Positions 23,668 to 32,766 of a stretch of 64,000 bases of DNA are shown here, in pieces (the first letter of the stretch is position 1; the number at the start of each line of letters is the position of its first letter). The stretch covers positions 1,234,185-1,298,184 of the forward strand of contig JAMXBB010000008.1 of the NCBI GenBank assembly GCA_024138015.1, given 5' to 3'. The position numbers were made by a program, and so were the translations under genes. The DNA is from Lumnitzera littorea (lineage: Eukaryota; Streptophyta; Magnoliopsida; Myrtales; Combretaceae). A model generated the notes under the pieces. The model was not told the origin of the DNA, did no database searches, and saw only the letters and a program-made list of their open reading frames with translations.

Positions 23668-26600
23668 TTAAGCCCCTTTGGGACCGTCTCCCCCACCCAT
23701 AACCTCCCAGTCACTTTCTTCCTCACCTTCTTCATCACCGACACCAATTGGATGCTCTCTTATTAGATAATTTAAGAATTAAAATCAAGGCTAGAATAGA
23801 CTTCCTCGTAGTCTATCTTTGCCATCTCAGTACCATCCCAGCTAGCGTCTATTACAGTATCCTTAAAGTTTTGGCCCGATGAGAACTCATTGAATAGCTC
23901 ATCTATCATTACTTGGGTCAAAGTCACGACCATTCCTTAGCTCCTCCTCCTTCCTTTAAAAGCTCACACGAGCTTCATTAAGTTCCTTCCATAGATGGTT
24001 GCCTTCCTTCCTAGCCACCTCTTCCTTTTTTTTTTTTTTTTAACAGTATTAGCCTCCTCCCCGGCAGCCTTTGCCTCTTCTCAACAACCTTTACTTCCTG
24101 CTTAGTTGATTCCACTTCTCCCTTCGTCGCAACGAGCTCCTCCTCATGAGCAGTAAGCTTTTCTTTAGGTCTTCGGTCTGTTTCTCAAAATTGTCTAACC
24201 TAGACTTAAGACCGATGATCTCTTGCTCTAATTGCATCTTCTTTACATGATGCTCATTACACTCCCCTTAAGGCCCTAAGTTCTACTCCTTTAGTGTAGC
24301 CAACTCCTGCCTTAACCTTTCACTTTCTTTGCCTCCTGCTTGCTTGTTCGCCTATAAAACCAACAATGAAAATAGAAGTAACTCCATGGCTAACATAATT
24401 CAAGAGAACATCAACATGATATAAGCATCTTGAACTACACTTGCTTGAGAAGGCAACTGCTTTAGGTCAAAATGTGCTTACACAGCTAATGGTATCTCCT
24501 AAGCCCTTCAATGCCATCAAAGAACACTCAATAAATGACTTATCCTACATCTACAAAGCATGCGTCCTCTTCAACGGCCACTCTTTAACAATATGGACAT
24601 TATTCTACACCTGAATCGGGCCACCCGTCTCAGCCTCTTAGTGCAACACCAAAGGAAATGGCTTACACACTACACCACCAACTCTACCATCACTCGACCT
24701 TCCTTGGCCATTAGATTGCTTCTTTACACCCATCATGAACTCTTCCTAAACACCTTTGTCCCTTGAGTGAGCACCCCCCCAATTAAGCACAAGCTTATGT
24801 GACCCCATATCCATAGGCACAACTTGCTCGTGTAACTCAACTCTTGCACTCCTCCAATGATAACCTTTTGTACTTCTTGCTAAGGTACCCCTAACTCAGG
24901 TGCCCTTTGATCATTTGACTCACCTAAAACACTACCTTACTCATACTCTTCTCATGTTAGTGTGACTACAATATCAGTACTTATTGCTGCCTTGTACTGT
25001 GCAGCAACATTTAAGGGAACGGTGGTTGGGATACCTCTTGCTGCCTCACCTGCAACCCCTTTGATTTCACCTTGGTTGCTACACCTTTCTTCTTCTTTGC
25101 AATAGGAGCAGTCTTAGGTAGGGGTAGGTATGATTCGATTTGGTACGTTTTGCCCCTTCTTACCGAATTGAACCTAATTTAATGGTTCGTTTTTTTTTTT
25201 TTTGGAATCAAACCTAACCATATGGTTCGATTAGTAAATTTTTCAAACCTAATTAAAACCGGTTCGGTTTGATTCATAGATGTTCATATCAAATTTTCGT
25301 TAAATATTTTTATCTCTAATAACATGTTTTCCTTTTCATTGAACTTTTATATGTTTCTCATAAATTTCACATATATTTATCATGTATAATGATACTTAGT
25401 AAAAAGTTGTACAAGATCTTAACAAACTTAACTTGATTGGATGGGGATAAGAGATTCTATTCTAATGAATCAACAATGAGGAGAGAGAAGTAGAGCTATC
25501 TATCAAAAATTGATACGAAGAAAACAAAAAAGACATAAAAGACTAGAAAGGAAATGAGAGATACGTAAGAAACACTAAGGTGAGACCCTTCATTTGAAAA
25601 CATATAAGAAAATAATAATTTTAAAAAAGAAAATTTCTAAATATCAAATTTCAAATAAAACTCACTTAACTTAATCTTAATAATTTACCCAAAAATAAGA
25701 TAAAGAAAAAGAAGATATGAAAAATTTGATGAAATCCATAAAGATTGATGAAAAGAAAAAGACAAAATAATTACATGTAATTATTTTTATTTAACAAAAC
25801 GGTTTGGTTTGATTTGCATCCCTGAATTGAACCATGAATCATTTATATATAACTGAACTAAATTGCGACCAAATGATTTGTAAAAAAAAAAAAAAAATAA
25901 AAAAAAAAACACCATTTTTTCAATTTAGTTTGATTCGATCTACAGTTTAAAGTTTTCTTTCCCAACCTTAGTCTTAGGCATGGTCTCTTCAGAAGCATTA
26001 GGAATAGACTTCACCATTCGCCAGCCTCTTTCCCTTAAACGGTTGCTTCTCCTCTTGGATCCGCAACATTTGCACCTTGAAGGTGTTACTTGACAATTTA
26101 TATGCTGCGATTGCAACAAAATACTTAGTAGTGGAAACATGAATAAAGAAAACATACCTGTTGAGGAGAGCAGCCCCTCCCCCCTCCCCCTTCCTCTCGA
26201 GTTAACAATTGGTGATAGTGAACTCTCAGCTACCTTCCTCAACCACAAAATGCTTATACTTGTCTCTCAAGTGTGTATCATCTCCTTCTTCAAATATAGT
26301 TCAATAGTCTCCATAGTATCAAAACCCGATCCTTTCCACTAGCCAATATTGAGGACTTACTCCTTTGCCTCTTTGTCCTTACGTTTGAGATGACTAATCG
26401 GCTTCCTATGAATCAATCTCGTCCACTTCATGGGAAAATCCAACACATGAGGTGACCTTACGACAAAAAAATGATACTTTTAATCATCAATCTTGCTTTT
26501 TTGCCCATATAAAAGATCGTTTTGGACCCCTGACTCGAATAGTATACCTAGCCAACAACATTACCTTTCATGTGAAAGAAATATCGAAACAAATGAATTG

Positions 26601-27072
26601 TAGGCCTCCTCATATGGAAGATAAACATGGCTACGAATGCCACCAATGCTTACTAGGTGTTTGGAAACACTTCCAACTGAAATTCGATAAGAGTAGGTGC
26701 AAGCCCATCTCCATCGCCTTCCAATAAATGTAGAACAATCGTCAATCATCACCATAATCACACGATCATGTACCCTTCCCGAGCACGAGCACCTCCTAAG
26801 CATTAGTATTCTATTAGACTTCATTATGAACCCTTAGCCATTACTCTTCCTTGTGAACGTACTCCACTTCAATAACAGCGCTGTTACCCTTAGTTGTTTG
26901 TAATAGAGACTCGACTAGCTCGTCTTTCTAAGGCGAATACTCACACTGAGGCCTCACCTCTATGAAGGTTCTCGTCACCTCTCACAAGTAACTCCCGTCT
27001 ACTTCACCGTCTACTTGTCGAAGCCTTACCTACAAATCAATTAGCTCTTGGTTGCTGTGACTGATCAACCAT
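23668..27072 (-). pseudogene. Antisense gene of the Tat-like element (PF04195-like), decayed
   Basis: On the minus strand, opposite to gag, a gene-like region runs from an ATG at 27072 (MVDQSQQPRAN then stop) to about 23668. Parts in order: about 26824-26561, GRRWRWACTYSYRISVGSVS...GGIRSHVYLPYEEAYNSF; about 26480-26360, FFVVRSPHVLDFPMKWTRLI, resembling the W/FF-V-S----P-KW block of 'putative gypsy type transposon' (Transposase_28) proteins; about 26050-25085, a Lys/Arg-rich linker split by an hAT element; about 24350-23960, a heptad-rich coiled coil (RLRQELATLKE, GLKSRLDNFEKQTEDLK); then an acidic tail DEEGEEESDWEVMGGGDGPK to the stop. Such antisense genes between pol and the 3' LTR are known from Tat-clade elements; their function is unclear. 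Many stops and frameshifts. Family assignment is by eye. Confidence 0.6.
25111..25978. mobile_element. hAT-type non-autonomous element inside the antisense gene
   Basis: The element is 25119-25970 (852 bp), flanked by a perfect 8-bp direct repeat GTCTTAGG (25111-25118 and 25971-25978). The ends are inverted: TAGGGGTAGG at left, and CCCAACCTTA at right, which reads TAAGGTTGGG reversed. The subterminal parts are rich in GGTTYGGTTTGATT and AACC words. No transposase is present. It splits the Lys/Arg-rich linker of the antisense gene, whose reading continues on both sides, so it landed after the gene had formed. Confidence 0.9.
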
Positions 27073-27202
27073 CTTTGGAAGTTGAAAGCAAGAGAAAAAA
27101 AGGGAAAAGATGAAGAACACAAAGATTAAGGGAGAAAAGCTCTAAATGGAAATTTTGATTGAATGATAACAAAAAAGTAAAAAGTGGATTGACTCTTAAG
27201 CC

Positions 27203-27212
27203 CTTATATAGG
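27203..27212 (-). promoter_or_regulatory. TATA box of the antisense gene
   Basis: The minus strand reads GTCAACCTATATAAGGGC, a strong TATA box about 135 bp upstream of the ATG at 27072. It is followed by a T/C-rich leader (TTTCTCCCTTAATCTTTGTG...CTTTTTTTCTCTTGC) typical of plant 5' UTRs. It points away from the 3' LTR and against gag. Confidence 0.6.
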
Positions 27213-27966
27213 TTGACAATGGCCATGAAGAGTGTCATTTCATGATCAACCATTGTACATGACCATGTATCACAAATCAAAGATTGATGATTGGAAATTG
27301 GTTGTTGGAAAGATTGCTAAATAGATGTTTGTACGTACAACATCAATCATATACGTATCCTAAGGACCTTGAGCACCTTAATAGTTACATCGATCACTTC
27401 AAAGGTTGTATTCGATCATAAGAAGACAGGAGACAGGACACTTAGATCAGGGGCTTGTTCAATGTAATCTTGGATGCATGCCCCCCTACTAGCTCGAGGT
27501 GGTTTACAAGTGCCTGGCATCATCTCCAAGCACTTAGAAGACCAGTCAGATTGTTTAAAAAATAGAAAGAGTAAACCAAACAGAAAATAGAGCAAAGAGC
27601 ATAAGGGATTTAGAAAATGCACACAAAACATGTGAAAAAGCTTAAATTTTATTAATCATCTAAAAAATCAATTACAAGGCCTAAGTGTCAACAAACTAGC
27701 CTTGAGTTCAAGTGGATACAGAAAATACAAAGTACACTACATTGGCATAAAACCCTTTTACCTTACTGCTTGGTGCTAAACATTTGTCTTCGAGCTCGTA
27801 ACTTTAACTCAGTTTAACAAGGCAGTCTTCCTAACCCGGTTTGCACATGATCCCAAGCTGACAACAAATAAGGGACCCATTCAGGTCGGTTAGCTTGCAA
27901 CTTTAACATAGCTCTTCATTTTCCCGAGGAATCATGATTAACCTAAACTAACCTAAGTGGAAAACT

Positions 27967-28630
27967 ATGGACTTTGGAGAAATGCATCCATTGCACCTCT
28001 TCTATCGCCATAATCATTATAGAGCAAGATCCCTTGCATTAGTCTAAGATTGCAATAGCACACTCTTCCTACGTCGGGCATGTATCGTTGTTGTGGCCCT
28101 AAGAAGAAGTCCCTTTCATACTTATAAGCGAATGAAGATCATTTGACCTCTTGGATTATGCAACCAAAAATCACTAAGGAGACTGTAGAAATCACTTGAG
28201 CACTCAAAGCTCATAGGGACAACCATTGCAAGGTTAAGAAAGTAGGTAGACTTATATAGGCCACTACGTTCTCGAGGCCCAATAGCCTCCCTAAGGGTCC
28301 TTTGGTTGATGAAGGTTGGGAACTCCCGAGCTATCGGAGTCTTCCCCTCTCAAGACTAACAACATCATTACAATTAGGAATTACCCAAACATATGGTACA
28401 GGATCTCTTATGACTTAAAGAAGAACAATGGAGCAAAGTAATCTTTATACACCCGACGATCAGTGCTTAGGAATGACTCCCAATTGTCGAGTAACCCTTT
28501 ACTCTCAATAATCAATGCTTAAAGGGCCTACTAATGGGATGAAACCCTAGTTTGAACGCTCTTCCCTTCATATCATCTAGGATTCACTCATTTTGCCGTA
28601 GACTCTATGGGGGTGAAAGAAGTATGCCAT
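27967..28630 (-). pseudogene. Possible second antisense coding relic
   Basis: On the minus strand, an ATG at 28630 (MAYFFHPHRVYGKMSES) lies about 65 bp below a TATA box. Long open pieces interrupted by single stops follow: SSQPSSTKGPLGRLLGLENV with VAYISLPTFLTLQWLSL, and SSFAYKYERDFFLGPQQRYM with PDVGRVCYCNLRLMQGILLY, ending DAFLQSP and stop at about 27967. Composition and open length look like a decayed protein rather than chance. I do not recognise the family. Some Tat-clade elements carry two extra open frames, which fits, but this remains inference. Confidence 0.35.
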
Positions 28631-28690
28631 ACTCTTAAATAGCTTAAATGAAGAAAAGCTAAAACAAAGAGGATGGTCCCTATTGCCCCC

Positions 28691-28700
28691 TTTATATAGC
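28691..28700 (-). promoter_or_regulatory. Second minus-strand TATA box
   Basis: Minus-strand GCTATATAAAGGGGG, followed by a leader CCTCTTTGTTTTAGC...CTTC and an ATG at 28630. It has the same polarity as the antisense gene promoter at 27203-27212. Confidence 0.45.
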
Positions 28701-29066
28701 AAAGGGGAAGGAAATTTAGCGCATTCATGTGTAACCTACTAGCTTATCCAATGGTAAAAAACGGATGACAATGAATGGTTGACATTAATGCTTATCATTA
28801 CTCTACATCGTGGATTCCCTATATATTTAATATGCATGCATGTTATGCATTTCATAAGGTACCGTCACTGTGCATTAGAAAAGACTAGGCATAAGAAAAG
28901 ACTATTGTCAGCTGTTACTTTTAGAAGGTTTGTCACCAATGGTCACATTAGCTGTCATTCCTAAAAAATCACCTATGACGCTTTCTTACACTCTTAGACA
29001 CATTAACCTGCTCATCTACCTGTTATAGAGCTAATGAAGGCTTTATCCTCTTAAGGGAAAGTTGCT

Positions 29067-29088
29067 GGGGGGGGGGGGGGGGGGGGGG
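29067..29088. repeat. Run of 22 G abutting the assembly gap
   Basis: An uninterrupted G run ends exactly where the Ns begin. Such a run is rare in this AT-rich DNA and may be a sequencing or assembly artefact, or a real homopolymer that broke the assembly. Confidence 0.9.
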
Positions 29089-29469
29089 NNNNNNNNNNNN
29101 NNNNNNNNNNNNNNNNNNNNNNNNNNNNNNNNNNNNNNNNNNNNNNNNNNNNNNNNNNNNNNNNNNNNNNNNNNNNNNNNNNNNNNNNNNNNNNNNNNNN
29201 NNNNNNNNNNNNNNNNNNNNNNNNNNNNNNNNNNNNNNNNNNNNNNNNNNNNNNNNNNNNNNNNNNNNNNNNNNNNNNNNNNNNNNNNNNNNNNNNNNNN
29301 NNNNNNNNNNNNNNNNNNNNNNNNNNNNNNNNNNNNNNNNNNNNNNNNNNNNNNNNNNNNNNNNNNNNNNNNNNNNNNNNNNNNNNNNNNNNNNNNNNNN
29401 NNNNNNNNNNNNNNNNNNNNNNNNNNNNNNNNNNNNNNNNNNNNNNNNNNNNNNNNNNNNNNNNNNNNN
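29089..29469. other. Assembly gap (381 N)
   Basis: A continuous run of N. The open frames drawn across it are artefacts. The gap lies inside the Tat-like element just left of its 3' LTR. Confidence 0.99.
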
Positions 29470-29722
29470 TCCATGTAGTGCCCAAGGTTCGGTTCAAATA
29501 AGGGGGATAAGCCTAGATAGGCCTTATTACTTCCCCTGTGAGGGGGGGTTAGGTTTGCAAATGATGATAGCTGGTCTTGACAGTCAAGGTTCTAAAGGTC
29601 TAAGCCTACTAAAGAGCCCAGCTTAAGCGCTTACAAGATCTATCTGGCCCTAACAAGGGGTGACCTAAGGCCTATCTAGGCTTAACCCCCTTATTTGAAC
29701 CGAACCTTGAGCACTACATGGA
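29470..29722. repeat. 57-bp inverted repeat next to the gap
   Basis: Left arm 29470-29526 and right arm 29666-29722 are reverse complements with 55 of 57 positions matching, separated by 139 bp. The left arm begins at the first base after the gap, so it may extend further. The right arm lies in DNA foreign to the LTR, while the spacer holds the presumed start of the 3' LTR. Such high identity in otherwise decayed DNA suggests a recent event or an assembly artefact. Confidence 0.85.
29540..29552 (+). other. Possible polypurine tract
   Basis: GTGAGGGGGGGTTAG just upstream of the inferred 3' LTR start at 29562. A G/A-rich tract here is where a plus-strand primer would be expected. Confidence 0.35.
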
Positions 29723-31199
29723 GTTCCTACTAAAGATTCCTACTGATACGGATCGAAGGGAAAATAATAATGGATCTCAACAAAGGTAGAATAGGTCGAA
29801 TGGGTTTGATAGACAGGAAGTGAGATTGTTGGTTTTGATAATGAATGTGAATGGACATCACGTACCAAGATATAAACATAATCAAGGGTTTTAAGTTCGA
29901 AATATGGTTCGATACAGCTTACGAATACTAAATGTTGCTTTAGATTCAAATGAAGGTTAGATTCAACTTACTAACAGGTTCAAATAAAGGGGTTTGCCAC
30001 AATTTTGAGTACAAGATCGATAAGAACGTAAGAGAGATTAAAGAGCTTAATCTATACTTGATAATCTGGCAAATGCTAGCTTAAGAGTAGCCTTGTTTAA
30101 AAAGGAAAAGATTCCAATCGTAGGAATATACTTTTCTATCTGATTTTGTATATTAACCTCTATCTCTATTTGTATACAGATGTTGCTATTTACAACAAGT
30201 CCTAAACTTTAGTGGCAAAACTGTAAATAATATATAAGGCCTTAAATCCTAAAGAATTGAGCCCATAAATAAAATAAAGGAAAACATGTACAATAATACA
30301 AAACTGTGCGTTTTACAAGGGAAGTTGGCATGCGGTCACTCGACATGTCCTGGAAGGAGTAGTATCCAAACTGGATGGGGTCGACAGGTGGATGTACGTG
30401 TTTGGGAAGGAGTCCCTGAAGTCCTACAATGTTTGGCCGAGACACCAGAAAGGTTGGCCCATAGTTACCGAGCTCTAGAATCAGTTAGAATGAGTCTCTC
30501 GGTGCTGTACTGAGTGGTTCTTTAGTGTCGAGTACTTGGCCTTATGGTTTCTCAACACCTCGGTTGATAACAAACTTGATGCCGAGTGTTTATTTTCCTT
30601 CCTTTCATCCTTCTAGCTTCTGCTTGGCCTTGACAAGCTTTGATTGATCTTGGCTTGGAAATAGTCGGAGGCTGATTCTCATCATTCACCCTTCACTCTC
30701 TGACCTGTAGAAGAGAAGCTCGCCTCCTTTCTCTTGAAGGCCATTCTAGGAATCCTATGATGCTATGAGTTGAGCACCTTTTGTGCTCCCGATCTTTTTT
30801 CTCTCTCATCATTACATGTTGAATGACACCTATCACATGGCCTACAACGTAGCCGCTAAACTAAGGCAGTTACCCACCACCGATAGGATAGGCCCATTTC
30901 CTAAGTTTCCATTAAATGATAGAAGGTGGATGGTTTTATTTAGTATTAACAGCATTGCCCTCTTGGGTTTCACAACAGCTAATCTTATCTTGCCACATGT
31001 TTGCCCAGGTCAACAACCCCTAATCTATAAATAGAGGTAAAGTCTCTAAGTAAGGGGACTTTTTTTCGATACTCTTGGGGACCTACTATATTCTCCATTT
31101 ACCCCCTTTTAGTATCCTTGCTCCTTATTTGGCTATACTATAGGAGGCTTTTTGTAGGTCTATCTCCACTCGCGGCTATTGGACTACTTAGGGTTTATA
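29562..31199 (+). repeat. 3' LTR of the Tat-like element, interrupted
   Basis: Starts TGATGATAGCTGGTC, matching TGTTGATAGCTAGTC of the 5' LTR. Similarity breaks at about 29607 and resumes at about 30688 (CCCTTCACTCTC). It then follows the 5' LTR through CTATAAATAGAGG (about 31024-31036) to CTTAGGGTTTATA, where the last 30 bp or so of the 5' LTR are missing. The two LTRs are strongly diverged from each other, so the insertion is old. Confidence 0.7.
29607..30688. mobile_element. About 1.1 kb insertion in the 3' LTR
   Basis: A stretch present in the right LTR and absent from the left. It contains the right arm of the 57-bp inverted repeat. Its two opposing short open frames (30242-30513) resemble no known protein. 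Ends and target duplication could not be defined, so its class is unknown. Confidence 0.5.
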
Positions 31200-31355
31200 C
31201 GACTAATGAATCGTATTTGAAACTTTGTTAAAGGGACCATTAGGAAAGTACAGTGTAGAGAGAAGACAGTATCACCCACGTCTACCTAATAGCCATTATC
31301 AATTCTAATTATCCACTATGTTATAAGACTTTATGGTTTACCTTGGTTAGTTAGT
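31200..31355 (+). repeat. Repeat X, copy 1, right part
   Basis: After the 3' LTR, GTATTTGAAACTTTGTTAAA and GGGACCATTAGGAAAGTACA, then TAGCCATTATCAATTCTAAT and TATCCACTATGTTATAAGAC, match the far end of repeat X copy 2 (about 36805-36850 and 37110-37150). About 230 bp present in copy 2 is missing here. Confidence 0.7.
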
Positions 31356-31374
31356 CATTTGATTGACCTTACTA

Positions 31375-32125
31375 CATAATCAAATGTTAGCATACCATTT
31401 AACGTTAGTTTAAATTGTATAATATCATCCTTATTACATGATACTAACATGCTATGACAAATAAAAAAAATGAATGAAAGGATGATTTTTTTTTTCCTAT
31501 TATGGTGATTACTTAGAAAATTTTAGCACTTGATTGCATAGTTTAAAAAAAATTCAGGATTTAATTATTATGTACTTTAGGTTCATTGATAAAACTAGAA
31601 ATTTTCATAATTGATTGCTAATACTCAAAGCTACAACACTTATTCAATTTCATTAAATGTTATTCATTTCATTTTGAAATTTGATGCTTGGTGCATTTGA
31701 AAACAAAAGAATCTAGATAAATTTTGTTTTAGGTCACATCTAGTTTATGGTCCTAAACACTATCTTTGGGAGAGTGGAAAGGGAAAGGAAAGAATGAAGG
31801 GGAAAAGAAAATTTGGATTTTCACTATATTAAACGAAGGAAAATTAGAATAGGAGGGAATATGGAAGGATTTAAATTCCTAGGTCCCATGAAAAAAGTAT
31901 CCCCTCTACAAATAGAGAGAGAGGAAGGGAAAGTTGTTAAATTTACTTTTTTGCTCACCATAAGTGTGATCTTTTAAATAAACAATTATTTGTAAAGGAC
32001 AATTTAGTAATTATATGTTTATAAATTTTTAAGAATGAATTTTCCATACATTTCATTCCCTTCACTTACCTTTATTTTCCTAACAATATTTTTCCTCTCA
32101 TTTTCTTTCATTTCAATTCTTTTCT
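31375..32125 (+). repeat. Repeat X, copy 2, left part
   Basis: Aligns with 18120-18870 of copy 1 in the same orientation, from CAAATGTTAGCATACCATTT to TTTCAATTCTTT, where it is broken by about 3.8 kb of foreign DNA. Within it, a purine-rich arm (31770-31930) can pair with a pyrimidine-rich arm (32040-32160), giving a foldback section. Confidence 0.75.
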
Positions 32126-32766
32126 TTCATTTTCTTTCCCCTATAATTACTTCTTGTCCCCTCAAATCTTTTTTCGGTAGAGTTTAATGGTTGGTGGGCT
32201 TCCTGAGCCTAATGGGCATACCTAAGATGGTTCCATGCTACTTGGGTTAACTTGCAAAATAAATTGGGGTAAGTGCAACAATTAAGAAGTTATTTAATGG
32301 GCCCCCTTTGATGCTTAAGTTAGAAAGGCTTATGAGGGAGTGAACACTATGTGCTAGAGATCAAGAAAGAAATGAGAGCAGTTGGGATAATAGATGAGTG
32401 GAGGTCTTAATTGTAACCTATGAGGGGTATGGACTAAGTATTTATATGTCTAACTTCTAAACCTTTGTCAATTCATAGTACATGGCCTTATGTTTCATAA
32501 CGCTATGAGTTGGTGGTGGCAAGAATGATTGCCCTTGAGCTTTGCACCTATCTTTTCCCTATTAAAGTATTTGGTGCTATCATACAATCAAGGTCACTTA
32601 TGCCTTGGGTTTTTCCTAAGATGAGCTACTAAAGGTCATATTGCATTTAGTACGATGGGTGTTACATGGTTAGGTCCCGTAAGGTTCTTGCAAGTTATAT
32701 GATTGCTCGAAGTAGGTAACTAAAAGTTTGCTAAAGGTTAGTTGAGGTTTGACCTTGGTTAGGGGA

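Larger units (their letters stand above)
19817..31199 (+). mobile_element. Tat-like Ty3/Gypsy element with antisense gene, lacking visible RT/integrase
   Basis: The left LTR (19817-20430) and right LTR (29562-31199, itself interrupted) are direct repeats. Between them are a primer-site-like sequence, a plus-strand gag and aspartic protease relic, and a long minus-strand gene with its own TATA box. Both LTRs carry CTATAAATAGAGGTAAAGTC. The left LTR also has TTTAAGCATTAGAGGG followed by TTTTTGTAGGTCTA, the R/U5 pattern familiar from Tat-type LTRs. I find no reverse transcriptase, RNase H or integrase between the protease (about 22650) and the antisense gene (23668), so it was probably non-autonomous or internally deleted. 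It sits inside repeat X copy 1. Target duplication: CACTC at left, no clear match at right. Confidence 0.75.

Noticed and set aside
23668..27072. Host gene on the minus strand
   Set aside because: It is bounded by LTRs of a Gypsy element, is full of stops and has the part order of an element antisense ORF.
29043..29497. Open frames of 138-148 codons on both strands
   Set aside because: They run through the N gap and the G run; the open length is an artefact.
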